Positions 1 through 6,627 of a DNA stretch of 12,545 nucleotides are shown one piece after another. Within the stretch, counting starts at the first letter, position 1. Every line of letters starts with the position of its first letter. The stretch comes from Pseudomonadota bacterium (GTDB taxonomy: Bacteria; Pseudomonadota; Alphaproteobacteria; Reyranellales; Reyranellaceae): NCBI GenBank assembly GCA_023436825.1, contig JAEZHS010000036.1, forward strand, positions 1-12,545, read 5' to 3'. The translations under genes were made by a program, and so were the position numbers. Under the pieces are notes generated by a model. The model saw only the letters and a list, made by a program, of their open reading frames with translations, ran no database searches and was not told where the DNA came from.

Positions 1-21
1 CCCCACCCTCCCTGCGGCGCG

Positions 22-35
22 CGGGCCGGGGCCCG
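22..35. other. GC-rich inverted repeat downstream of the response regulator
   Basis: CGGGCC-GG-GGCCCG is a perfect 6-bp dyad lying 19 bases beyond the stop codon of the minus-strand response regulator. It could form a hairpin in that transcript, but no U-tract follows on the minus strand, so a terminator call is weak. On the minus strand the sequence runs on to a purine-rich GGGAGGG at the window edge, which could be the ribosome binding site of a further minus-strand gene outside the window. That last point is inference. Confidence 0.25.
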
Positions 36-53
36 GTCCGGAAGAAGAAGACC

Positions 54-698
54 CTAAGGCCTGACTGGCTCAGCCGGCGGGATGGTGAGGCTGCGCGCCT
101 CGATCACCGCCTGCGTCCGCGAGCGCACGCCGAGCTTGCGCAGGATCACTGTGACGTGGGCCTTCACCGTGGCCTCGCCGACGCCGAGCTTGTAGGCGAT
201 CTGCTTGTTCTGATCGCCCTGCACCATCAGCGCCAGCACGCGCCATTGCTGCGGCGTGAGCTGGGCCGCGCGCTGGGCGAAGGAATCGACCGGCGTGTCC
301 TCGGCCGGTGCGAAGATCTCGCCGTCCAGCACGGCTCGGACCGTGTTGGCGATCTCCTCCAGCGAGGCGGACTTGTCGATATAGGCCGAGGCGCCGAACT
401 CGTAGGCGCGCCGGATCACGGCCGCCTCGCGTGCCGCCGAGACGACGATGATCGGCACCGTCGGATGGTCGGAGCGCAGCAGGGCGAGCCCGGTCAGGCC
501 GTCCATGCCCGGCATGTCGAGATCGAGCAGCAGGGCATCCGTCTCGGGCTCGCGCTCCAGAGCCGTCTGGACCTGCGCCAAGCTGCCGGCCATCGCGACC
601 ACAGCGCCGGCGAACGCCTGGCCCAGCGCCGATGCGAGCGCATCGCGCACCATCGGATGGTCGTCGGCGATCAGGAAGGTGAGTTTTTCTCCGGACAT
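54..698 (-). CDS. LuxR/NarL-family response regulator
   Basis: Encodes a 214-aa two-component response regulator, the usual length for the NarL/FixJ class. Residues 5-125 form a CheY-like receiver: acidic pair D12-D13, phosphoacceptor D59 in LLLDLDMPGMDG, switch S87 and the invariant K109. A linker with acidic and proline residues leads to a LuxR-type HTH at about 146-205 (LTPQQWRVLALMVQGDQNKQ then IAYKLGVGEATVKAHV). Phosphorylation of D59 by a partner kinase should promote dimerisation and DNA binding in the cytoplasm. The start is the ATG at 696-698, preceded on the minus strand by a weak purine run (AAGAGCG). No histidine kinase is visible; it could lie left of the window or elsewhere. The divergent MHS transporter is a possible target because the two share a 211-bp intergenic region, but that is inference. 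The regulated signal is unknown. Confidence 0.93.
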   Translation of the reverse strand: MSGEKLTFLIADDHPMVRDALASALGQAFAGAVVAMAGSLAQVQTALEREPETDALLLDLDMPGMDGLTGLALLRSDHPTVPIIVVSAAREAAVIRRAYEFGASAYIDKSASLEEIANTVRAVLDGEIFAPAEDTPVDSFAQRAAQLTPQQWRVLALMVQGDQNKQIAYKLGVGEATVKAHVTVILRKLGVRSRTQAVIEARSLTIPPAEPVRP

Positions 699-909
699 TC
701 GCTCTTGCTTCGGTTGCCTGCCGACAGTGACGACCGGCGGCTTGCCGGGTCAAGACCCGCCGATGCTGCGTCGCGGCACGAGTTTGTCGCGACGCACAAT
801 CCTGTCCACCTTGGACGTTGGTCGAATTGCGTGCCTTGCGTCTGACACTTTACACCAACTGCAAGATGGGACGCTTGCAGGTGCCCGTCGCTATTGGGGA
901 GCAAACAAA
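699..909. promoter_or_regulatory. Divergent intergenic region with dyad operator/leader hairpin
   Basis: This gap must hold the start signals of the minus-strand response regulator and the plus-strand transporter. The clear structure in it is a perfect 7-bp inverted repeat, CTGCAAG (859-865) and CTTGCAG (874-880), with an 8-base spacer, ending 29 bases before the transporter ATG. It could be an operator or a hairpin in the mRNA leader. GGGGAG at 896-901 is a good ribosome binding site for the transporter, 8 bases before its ATG. I saw no convincing sigma-70 -35/-10 pair. Confidence 0.45.
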
Positions 910-2535
910 ATGGCCATGGCAGCAACGGCCGGCAGCGGCACAGTCGTAACGCGGGAGGAGGAACGTCGCGTCATCTTCGCCTCGTCCCTCGGCACCGTCT
1001 TCGAATGGTACGACTTCTATCTCTCCGCCACTCTGGCGCCGTTCTTCGCGGCGTTGTTCTTTCCGCCGGGCAACGAGACGGCGGCGCTGTTGTCGGCCTT
1101 CGCCGCCTACGCGGCGGGCTTCCTGGTGCGCCCGTTCGGCGCCCTGGTGTTCGGCCGTCTGGGTGACCTGGTCGGCCGCAAGTACACCTTCCTCGTCACC
1201 ATCCTGTTCATGGGCGCCTCGACCTTCGCGGTCGGCTTGCTGCCGACCTTTTCGGCGGTTGGCTGGCTGGCGCCGGTGCTGATGGTGACCTTGCGCCTGA
1301 TCCAGGGCCTGGCGCTGGGCGGCGAGTATGGCGGTGCCGCGACCTACGTCGCCGAGCACGCGCCGAACGGCCGCCGCGGCTACGCCACGAGCTGGATCCA
1401 GACCACGGCGACGCTCGGCTTCTTCATGTCGCTCGCCGTGATCGGCGCCTGCCGCTACTACATGGACCCCAAGGTCTTCGCCGAGTGGGGTTGGCGCATC
1501 CCGTTCCTGGTGTCGCTGATCCTGCTGATCTTCTCGGTCTATATCCGGCTGAAGCTGAACGAATCCCCACTGTTCCAGCAGATGAAGGCGGAGGGCAAGG
1601 GCTCCAAGTCGCCCCTGACGGACAGCTTCTTCCGCTATCCCAACAACCGCTTCGTGCTGCTGGCGCTGTTGGGCGCGACGGCGGGCCAGGGCGTGGTCTG
1701 GTACACCGGCCAGTTCTACGCGCTGTTCTTCCTGCTGATCACGCTCAAGCTCGACTACGTGGCGGCCTACTCGCTGGTCGGCGTCTCGCTGCTGATCGGC
1801 ACGCCGTTGTTCGTCTTCTTCGGGTGGCTGAGCGATCGCATCGGGCGGCTCAAGATCATCATGGCCGGCTGCCTGATTGCCGCCGTGACCTACTTCCCGC
1901 TGTTCGGGGCACTCACGAACGCCGTGAACCCCGACCTCGCGGCGTTCCAGGCCAAGACCAAGATCTCGGTCACGGCCGATCCGGCGCAGTGCAACTTCCA
2001 CATCTTCGTCGGTCCGTGGTCGAAGTTCACCGAATGCGACCGCGCCAAGGATGCGCTGACCAAGGCCGGCCTCTCCTTCACCTCGGTGTCGGGTGCGCCG
2101 GGCTCGTCGGTCGTGATCGCCATCAACGACAAGAAGCTCGAAGGCTTCGACGCCAAGGACGGCTTGCCCAAGCTGAACGCGGCGCTGAAGGACGCAGGCT
2201 TCGTCGCCGGCGCCGACCTCAAGAAGGTCAACTGGTTCGTGGCCGAGCTGATCCTGGTGATCTTCCTCGTCTACGTGACCATGGTGTACGGACCGATCGC
2301 GGCATTCCTGGTCGAGCTGTTCCCGACCAACATCCGCTACACATCGATGTCGTTGCCCTATCACATCGGCAACGGCTGGTTCGGCGGCATGCTGCCCCTG
2401 CTGGCGACTGCACTGGTCGCCTGGTCGGGCGACATCTACTACGGCCTGTGGTACCCGATCGTCATCGCCATTATGTCGCTGATCATCGGGACACTCTTCC
2501 TGCGCGAGACCAAGGACGTGGACATCACGAAATAG
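910..2535 (+). CDS. MFS transporter, metabolite:H+ symporter (MHS) type, with periplasmic insert
   Basis: Encodes a 541-aa inner-membrane transporter of the major facilitator superfamily, resembling the metabolite:proton symporters (alpha-ketoglutarate, citrate, proline/betaine and shikimate carriers). Visible features are FEWYDFYL at the start of TM1 (residues 31-38), MFS motif A GRLGDLVGRK at 82-91, GLALGGEYGGA in TM4 (133-143), and the second-half motif GWLSDRIGRLK at 305-315. Twelve membrane segments can be drawn. Between TM9 and TM10 there is a soluble stretch of about 100 residues (338-440) with two cysteines (C361, C376), predicted on the periplasmic side. ATG 910 is chosen for the GGGGAG at 896-901; an in-frame ATG at 916 is the alternative. 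The frame stays open upstream to 448, but that part overlaps the response regulator antisense and lacks membrane-protein character. The substrate cannot be read from sequence; an organic acid is likely. The gene is bounded by an intrinsic terminator. Confidence 0.92.
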   Translation: MAMAATAGSGTVVTREEERRVIFASSLGTVFEWYDFYLSATLAPFFAALFFPPGNETAALLSAFAAYAAGFLVRPFGALVFGRLGDLVGRKYTFLVTILFMGASTFAVGLLPTFSAVGWLAPVLMVTLRLIQGLALGGEYGGAATYVAEHAPNGRRGYATSWIQTTATLGFFMSLAVIGACRYYMDPKVFAEWGWRIPFLVSLILLIFSVYIRLKLNESPLFQQMKAEGKGSKSPLTDSFFRYPNNRFVLLALLGATAGQGVVWYTGQFYALFFLLITLKLDYVAAYSLVGVSLLIGTPLFVFFGWLSDRIGRLKIIMAGCLIAAVTYFPLFGALTNAVNPDLAAFQAKTKISVTADPAQCNFHIFVGPWSKFTECDRAKDALTKAGLSFTSVSGAPGSSVVIAINDKKLEGFDAKDGLPKLNAALKDAGFVAGADLKKVNWFVAELILVIFLVYVTMVYGPIAAFLVELFPTNIRYTSMSLPYHIGNGWFGGMLPLLATALVAWSGDIYYGLWYPIVIAIMSLIIGTLFLRETKDVDITK

Positions 2536-2557
2536 GTCGACGCACGATCCAAGAACG

Positions 2558-2591
2558 AACCGGCGGCCGCGCGGCCGCCGGTTTCTTTTTT
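2558..2591 (+). terminator. Rho-independent terminator of the MHS transporter
   Basis: An 11-bp perfect stem, AACCGGCGGCC (2558-2568) pairing with GGCCGCCGGTT (2573-2583) around a GCGC loop, is followed by TTCTTTTTT. It starts 22 bases after the transporter stop codon. This is a textbook intrinsic terminator and should separate the transporter from ppa. Confidence 0.9.
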
Positions 2592-2597
2592 GTCCCA

Positions 2598-2676
2598 TTG
2601 TCATCCCGAGCCCAGCGAGAGACCTTTCAGGCAGCAGGAAAGGTCCCTCGGCCTGCGGCCTCGGGATGACAGTTTT
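2598..2676 (+). repeat. REP-like palindromic element with trailing T-tract
   Basis: Outer arms GTCATCCCGAG (2600-2610) and CTCGGGATGAC (2660-2670) are perfect 11-bp inverted repeats. Inside lies a second stem, GACCTTTC (2621-2628) with GAAAGGTC (2638-2645), extendable to about 12 pairs with one mismatch. An AGTTTTTT tract follows the right arm. Long imperfect hairpins with a GTCATCCCGAG-type end recur in intergenic DNA of many proteobacteria and are usually classed as REP or other palindromic repeats; that is general knowledge, not a search result. It fills almost the whole space between the transporter terminator and the ppa ribosome binding site. It could act as a second terminator, an mRNA-stabilising hairpin, or a leader structure for ppa. 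Confidence 0.75.
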
Positions 2677-2691
2677 TTCAGGGATCCGACC

Positions 2692-3222
2692 ATGAATCTC
2701 GACGCCATCGCCATCGGCCACAACCCGCCCGAGGACGTGAACACCGTCATCGAAGTGCAGATCGGCGGCGAGCCCGTGAAATACGAGATGGACAAGGCCG
2801 CGGGCACCCTGGTGGTAGACCGCTTCCTCTACACGCCGATGCGCTATCCCGGGAATTACGGCTTCGTGCCCCATACGCTGTCCGACGACGGCGATCCGAT
2901 CGACGTGCTGGTCGCTAACACGCGCCCCATCATCCCCGGCGCGGTGATGAACGTGCGGCCGATCGGCGTGCTGCGCATGGAGGATGACGGCGGCGGCGAC
3001 GAGAAGATCATCGCCGTACCCTCGTCACGTATCACCCAGCGCTACGTCGCCGTGAAGACGCACACCGACCTGCCGGACATCACGCGCCACCAGATCGAGC
3101 ACTTCTTCGTCCACTACAAGGACCTCGAGCCCGGCAAGTGGGTGAAGCTTCTGGGCTGGGGTGACGTCGCGGAAGCCCGTCGCCTCATCGCCGAGGCGAT
3201 CGAGCGCGCCAAGCGCAAATGA
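2692..3222 (+). CDS. ppa: Inorganic pyrophosphatase (family I, soluble)
   Basis: A 176-aa cytoplasmic enzyme hydrolysing pyrophosphate to two phosphates, which pulls forward the biosynthesis of nucleic acids, proteins and activated metabolites. The length matches bacterial family I hexameric enzymes. The PROSITE-type signature is present as DGDPIDV (66-72), and the active-site residues known from the E. coli enzyme appear with a +1 offset: E21, K30, E32, R44, Y56, D66, D68, D71, D98, D103, K105, Y142, K143. Metal dependence on Mg2+ is expected from the family. The start ATG has a clear AGGGA ribosome binding site at 2680-2684, 7 bases upstream, just after the T-tract of the palindromic element. 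The reading frame is open upstream to 2590, but that part is the repeat. The gene converges on the XRE regulator, with a shared hairpin right after its stop. Confidence 0.97.
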   Translation: MNLDAIAIGHNPPEDVNTVIEVQIGGEPVKYEMDKAAGTLVVDRFLYTPMRYPGNYGFVPHTLSDDGDPIDVLVANTRPIIPGAVMNVRPIGVLRMEDDGGGDEKIIAVPSSRITQRYVAVKTHTDLPDITRHQIEHFFVHYKDLEPGKWVKLLGWGDVAEARRLIAEAIERAKRK

Positions 3223-3270
3223 GGCTCTTGCCGGACCGAGGGCATTCAGGCCCGCGGTCCGGCAAGAGCC
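3223..3270. terminator. Long hairpin between convergent ppa and the XRE regulator
   Basis: GGCTCTTGCCGGACCG (3223-3238) and CGGTCCGGCAAGAGCC (3255-3270) form a perfect 16-bp stem around a 16-base loop. It begins on the base after the ppa stop. On the other strand the right arm encodes the last amino acids of the XRE protein (WALAGPRA, stop at 3246-3248 in the loop). No T-run follows on either side, so this is not a classic intrinsic terminator. It could still block transcription from both sides or protect the 3' ends of both messages. Confidence 0.65.
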
Positions 3271-4055
3271 CAGCAGCGGAAGACGTCGCGGGTCTCGTCG
3301 TCCATGGGAAAGAAGCTCTCGACGCGCAGCTCCTGCAGCGTGACGTCGCGCGGCGTGCCAAGCGTGGCGATGGCCGTGAACAGCCTGAGCGCCGTCCGGC
3401 CCTTCTGGAAGAGCATCGGCAGCACGGGGCCGTCGCCCGCCGACGGCGCCGCCTGCGCCATCGCGGCCCGCACGCCGGGATATCGTGTAAGCCGCTGAGC
3501 CAAGGCTGCCGTCTGCTTCGTGCCGTCGACCGCTGCGTCGGCTTCGACGCTCTGCACGAAGTAACGGACGACCTCCGTCCAGTTTGTCAGGTGCGGTTTC
3601 AGCACGTCGGGCCCCACGAGCGCGTCGGCGAGGTTGATCGAGGCGCCGGGCTTCAGCGGCCCGACCAGGAACTCGACCATCGCTACGGCGCCCTTGTTGG
3701 CCTGCAAGAGGTTCCAGCGGCGATCGACGACGACGGCGGGGAAGGGCTCCTGCTGGCTCAGCATGTAGTCGAGGGCGCCGCGGATGGGCGCCAGTGGCTC
3801 GGCGCCGAGATCGGCCTCGCTCCAGGCCGGCGCGAAACCGGCGGCCAACAACAGCTCGTTGGCCTGGCGCAACGGCATGTCGAGGGCCGACGACAGGCGC
3901 AGGACCATGTCGCGGCTGGGCCTGGTGCGGCCGAGCTCGAGGAAGCTGAGATGCCGTTGCGAGCATGCGGCTGCCGTCGCGAGTCGGAACTGCGAAAGGC
4001 CGCGTCGTTTGCGCCACCAGGCTAGTCGGGCAGGGAAGGCGGACGAGGCTGGCAT
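3246..4055 (-). CDS. XRE-family transcriptional regulator with MmyB-like ligand-binding domain
   Basis: Encodes a 269-aa DNA-binding regulator. Residues 7-62 form a Cro/C1-type HTH (LAWWRKRRGLSQFRLATAAA with SQRHLSFLELGRTRPSRDM after it). Residues about 90-266 match the MmyB-like ligand-binding region, recognisable by PAVVVDRRWNLLQANKGA and a closing segment near TLQELRVESFFPMDDET. In the MmyB family this domain is PAS-like and is thought to bind a small or fatty-acid-like ligand. The start is ATG at 4053-4055; the minus-strand leader shows CAGG a few bases upstream, and no better start exists although the frame is open much further back through the dehydrogenase. It is divergent from the dehydrogenase-transporter operon with only 66 bases between starts, so it probably controls that operon and itself. 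Its ligand may be the transported acid. That regulatory role is inference. Confidence 0.9.
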   Translation of the reverse strand: MPASSAFPARLAWWRKRRGLSQFRLATAAACSQRHLSFLELGRTRPSRDMVLRLSSALDMPLRQANELLLAAGFAPAWSEADLGAEPLAPIRGALDYMLSQQEPFPAVVVDRRWNLLQANKGAVAMVEFLVGPLKPGASINLADALVGPDVLKPHLTNWTEVVRYFVQSVEADAAVDGTKQTAALAQRLTRYPGVRAAMAQAAPSAGDGPVLPMLFQKGRTALRLFTAIATLGTPRDVTLQELRVESFFPMDDETRDVFRCWALAGPRA

Positions 4056-4056
4056 G

Positions 4057-4073
4057 ACTACCTGGGATGTAGT
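4057..4073. promoter_or_regulatory. Candidate operator of the XRE regulator
   Basis: ACTACnTnnnAnGTAGT is an interrupted palindrome with perfect 5-bp ends, directly next to the regulator start codon and overlapping the first base of a possible -35 element of the dehydrogenase operon. Position and symmetry fit a dimeric HTH regulator that represses in both directions. Only 12 of 16 paired positions are symmetric, so chance is possible. Confidence 0.4.
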
Positions 4074-4101
4074 TGATCGGCGAAGGTCGGGCCGGGATAG
4101 T
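4073..4101 (+). promoter_or_regulatory. Possible sigma-70 promoter of the dehydrogenase-transporter operon
   Basis: TTGATC (4073-4078) and GATAGT (4096-4101) are separated by exactly 17 bases, with 4 of 6 consensus bases at each box. Transcription from about 4108 would give a very short leader carrying the AAGGA ribosome binding site at 4110-4114. The match is moderate. Confidence 0.35.
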
Positions 4102-4121
4102 GCCGCACGAAGGATGTCCTG

Positions 4122-5096
4122 ATGAAGATCGCTTTTGCCGGATTCTTTGCCATCCGCCTCGCCGAGATGGTGCGCGCCAGGCTGTCGATTCCCTGCGGGG
4201 CCGTCGAGGGCGACGAGACGGCGATTCTGCCGGACCTGGGCGATGCCGACGTGCTGGTGTCGATGGGCTTTACGCCGCCCATGGCCGAGGCCGCGCCGCG
4301 CCTGCGCCTCGTGCAGGTGCCGGGCGCAGGCCTCGACCGAATCGATCGCAGCGTCATGCGGCCGGGCCTGCGGCTCGCCAACGCCTACGGTCACGAGGCC
4401 GGCATCGCCGAATACATCATGGGCGCGATGCTGTCGCTGACGCGTTCGTTCGGCAGCCTCGATGCCAGCCTGCGCAAGGGCCGATGGGACAGCCAATGGG
4501 CGGTCGGCACGCCCATGCCGCCGCCGTCGCCCGAATTGGCCGGCAAGACGCTGGGCATCCTGGGCTTCGGCCATATCGGCGAGGCGCTTGCCCGCCGCGC
4601 TGCGGCCTTCGACATGCAGGTCTGCGCCGTGCGGCGACAGGCCCAGAAGGACGTGCCGGCAGGCGTCTCCTTCATCGGCGGTCCGGATCGTGTCGACGAG
4701 GTGCTGGGTCGCGCCGACTATCTCGCCATCACGCTCTCGCTCTCGCCCGAGACGCGCAACCTGCTGGACGATCGCCGATTGAGCCTGATGAAGCCCTCCG
4801 CCTACCTGATCAATGTCGCGCGGGCCGAGATCGTCGACGAGGATGCGCTCTACCGCGCGCTGGGCGGCGGCCGGCTGGCCGGCGCCGCCCTCGACGTCTG
4901 GTACCGGTATCCAACGGCGCCCGGACCGACCTTGCCCGCCAACCGGCCCTTCCATGAACTCGGGAACGTGATCCTGACGCCGCACGTCTCCGGCTGGACC
5001 GAGGGCATGCTCGAGGCGCGGGCGAAGCTCATAGCGGCCAACATCGAGCGCACGGCGCGCGGCGAGCGGCCGCTGAACGAGATCGACTCGCAGTGA
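4122..5096 (+). CDS. D-isomer-specific 2-hydroxyacid dehydrogenase family protein
   Basis: A 324-aa cytoplasmic oxidoreductase, normal length for the family, which interconverts 2-hydroxy and 2-keto acids with NAD(P)H. The nucleotide-binding loop is LGILGFGHIG, with GxGxxG at 148-153. The substrate-binding arginine is R234 in NVARAEIVDE and the catalytic histidine is H288 in LTPHVSGWT. The position 29 residues after the arginine, where D-lactate dehydrogenase and relatives have the catalytic Glu (DVxExE), is Y263 in the motif DVWYRYPT. The enzyme therefore belongs to a divergent subgroup, and its reaction cannot be assumed. ATG 4122 has AAGGA at 4110-4114, 7 bases upstream. Its last bases overlap the start of the transporter gene (GTGA), so the two are translationally coupled. 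The natural reading is that the transporter brings in the acid that this enzyme converts. Confidence 0.93.
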   Translation: MKIAFAGFFAIRLAEMVRARLSIPCGAVEGDETAILPDLGDADVLVSMGFTPPMAEAAPRLRLVQVPGAGLDRIDRSVMRPGLRLANAYGHEAGIAEYIMGAMLSLTRSFGSLDASLRKGRWDSQWAVGTPMPPPSPELAGKTLGILGFGHIGEALARRAAAFDMQVCAVRRQAQKDVPAGVSFIGGPDRVDEVLGRADYLAITLSLSPETRNLLDDRRLSLMKPSAYLINVARAEIVDEDALYRALGGGRLAGAALDVWYRYPTAPGPTLPANRPFHELGNVILTPHVSGWTEGMLEARAKLIAANIERTARGERPLNEIDSQ

Positions 5097-6379
5097 GCAG
5101 CTGGCAGCGGCGCCTGCCGTTCTACTATGGCTGGCTGATCATCGGCGTCGCCTTCGTGACCATGGCGATCGCCGTCACGGCGCGTACGTCCTTCTCGCTG
5201 CTGTTGCCGCCCCTGATCCAGGAGTTCGGCTGGCATCGCGGCCTTGTCGCCGGCGCCTTCTCCTTCGGCTTTCTGGTGTCGGCGGTGCTGGGCCCGATCG
5301 TCGGCCGCGTCATGGATCGCAAGGGCCCGCGCATCGTGATCGAAACCGGCGTGGTCATGGTGGCAACCGGTCTTCTGCTCGCGACCGTCATCGCCAATCC
5401 CTGGCAGTTCTACGCCACGCTCGGCGTGATGGTGGGCGCGGGCGCCAACCTGATGACCTTCACCGCCCATTCGCAGTTCCTGCCACACTGGTTCGCCCGC
5501 CGCCGTGCGCTCGCCATCAGCGTCGCCTTCTCCGGTGTCGGTGTCGGCGCCATCGTGCTGCTGCCCTGGCTGCAATCGATCATCGAGCGCGAGGGCTGGC
5601 GGCAGGCGTGCTGGGTCATGGGCCTGCTCATCCTGTTCGTCCTGGGACCGCTCAATCTCTTCGTCCGCCGCCGGCCGCAGGACATCGGCTTGCTGCCCGA
5701 TGGCGAATCGCACGCCGCCGCGGCGATGCCGCGTGCCCAGCCGAATGTCGTCGACCGCGACTGGGTGTCGGTCGAATGGACGCTGGCGCGTGCACTAAGG
5801 GCCGCGCGCTTCTGGTGGATCGCGCTCGGCTTCGTTTGCGCGTTGTTCGCCTGGTATGCCGTGCAGGTGCACCAGACCAAGTATCTTGTCGAGGTCGGTT
5901 TCTCGCCGATCGTTGCTGCCTGGGCGCTGGGCATCGTGAGCGTCGTCGCCATTCCCGGCCAGATCGGGCTCGGCGCCCTGTCGGACCGGATCGGCCGCGA
6001 ATGGATATGGACCGCAGGCTGCGCGGGCTTCGCCATCTGCTATGTCTGCCTGATCGCGCTCGAACGCTCGCCGTCGCCAGTCCTGCTGTGGCTGATGGTG
6101 ATCTCGCAGGGCTCGCTCGGCTATGCGCTCACCTCGGTGATGGGTCCGATCGTCGCGGAGATCTTCGAAGGACCGCACTACGGATCGATCTTCGGCATGC
6201 TCACAGTCGCGCTCATCGGCGGCGGCGCGGCCGGGCCCTGGCTCACTGGCGTCATCCACGATGTGACCGGCAGCTATCAGCTCGCCTTTCTCCTCGCCAT
6301 CGCATGCTGCGTGGTGTCGGCGATGGCGATCTGGATCGCCGCCCCGCGCAAAGTGCGCCTGGTGCCGGGCCACGTTTAG
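5093..6379 (+). CDS. MFS transporter, monocarboxylate/oxalate-formate antiporter-like
   Basis: A 428-aa inner-membrane carrier with about 12 membrane segments. The opening FYYGWLIIGVAF, the loop GRVMDRKGPR (71-80, motif A) and the second-half copy GLGALSDRIGRE (292-303) are typical of the MFS group holding monocarboxylate carriers and oxalate:formate antiporters. A polar central loop (about 191-237) separates the two six-helix halves. The start is a GTG whose last two bases are the first two of the dehydrogenase TGA stop; no strong separate ribosome binding site is visible, fitting translation by coupling. A small organic acid is the likely substrate, given the co-encoded 2-hydroxyacid dehydrogenase; the exact compound is unknown. 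No intrinsic terminator with a T-tract follows; the first hairpin downstream is at 6419-6446. Confidence 0.92.
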   Translation: MSSWQRRLPFYYGWLIIGVAFVTMAIAVTARTSFSLLLPPLIQEFGWHRGLVAGAFSFGFLVSAVLGPIVGRVMDRKGPRIVIETGVVMVATGLLLATVIANPWQFYATLGVMVGAGANLMTFTAHSQFLPHWFARRRALAISVAFSGVGVGAIVLLPWLQSIIEREGWRQACWVMGLLILFVLGPLNLFVRRRPQDIGLLPDGESHAAAAMPRAQPNVVDRDWVSVEWTLARALRAARFWWIALGFVCALFAWYAVQVHQTKYLVEVGFSPIVAAWALGIVSVVAIPGQIGLGALSDRIGREWIWTAGCAGFAICYVCLIALERSPSPVLLWLMVISQGSLGYALTSVMGPIVAEIFEGPHYGSIFGMLTVALIGGGAAGPWLTGVIHDVTGSYQLAFLLAIACCVVSAMAIWIAAPRKVRLVPGHV

Positions 6380-6418
6380 CCGCAGCCCCCGGGTGGGCTC
6401 TAGTAGTTCGGCACAGGG

Positions 6419-6446
6419 ATTTTGGCGCTCTATGGTCCGCCAAAAT
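6419..6446. other. Inverted repeat upstream of orphan promoter
   Basis: ATTTTGGCG (6419-6427) and CGCCAAAAT (6438-6446) are perfect 9-bp arms around a 10-base spacer. It lies 40 bases after the transporter stop and ends 14 bases before a strong -35 box. It may be a 3' hairpin of the transporter operon or an operator for the promoter. No U-run follows the stem on the plus strand, so it is not a canonical terminator. Confidence 0.5.
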
Positions 6447-6460
6447 GGCTAGAACCAAAG

Positions 6461-6489
6461 TTGACTCTGTAAGCAACCTTAGTTATATT
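6461..6489 (+). promoter_or_regulatory. Near-consensus sigma-70 promoter without an evident gene
   Basis: TTGACT (6461-6466) and TATATT (6484-6489) have the ideal 17-base spacing, with 5 of 6 consensus bases at each box, inside an AT-rich island of GC-rich DNA. Transcription would begin around 6496. No credible coding region follows on the plus strand; hairpins follow at 6550-6570 and 6583-6627. This suggests a short non-coding transcript or a promoter left over from a lost element. Confidence 0.5.
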
Positions 6490-6582
6490 AATTTCGCGCT
6501 CGCCTCCCGGCGGCTCTGCTCTATGCATCGTTCATCCGATACTATTGCGCCCGGCGGCAGCCCTGCCGGGGCCAGGTTTGCG

Positions 6583-6627
6583 TCATTCCGAGCGATGCCC
6601 GCCCTCAGGGCGGTTCGGTCGGGGTGA
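6583..6627 (+). repeat. Two-stem hairpin resembling the REP-like element upstream of ppa
   Basis: Outer arms TCATTCCGA (6583-6591) and TCGGGGTGA (6619-6627) pair over 9 bp with two G-U wobbles. The inner stem CCGCCC/GGGCGG (6599-6604, 6608-6613) has a three-base loop. The left end GTCATTCCGAG (6582-6592) matches the left arm at 2600-2610 in 10 of 11 bases, so both may be members of one palindromic repeat family, this one degenerate. Confidence 0.45.

Noticed and set aside
448..909. N-terminal extension of the MHS transporter by 154 codons
   Set aside because: The extra part overlaps the response regulator antisense, is Ser/Arg-rich, and has no ribosome binding site; ATG 910 has GGGGAG at the right distance and gives the family's normal N-terminus.
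850..2874. A 674-codon open frame on the minus strand across the MHS transporter and ppa
   Set aside because: It is antisense to two convincing genes, crosses a terminator and a repeat, and its translation is a His/Gln/Arg-rich sequence without fold-like pattern.
6445..6627. A 60-codon frame starting with ATG in the gap region
   Set aside because: It contains the promoter boxes themselves, lacks a ribosome binding site, and runs through the 6583-6627 hairpin with a shadow-like C-terminus.
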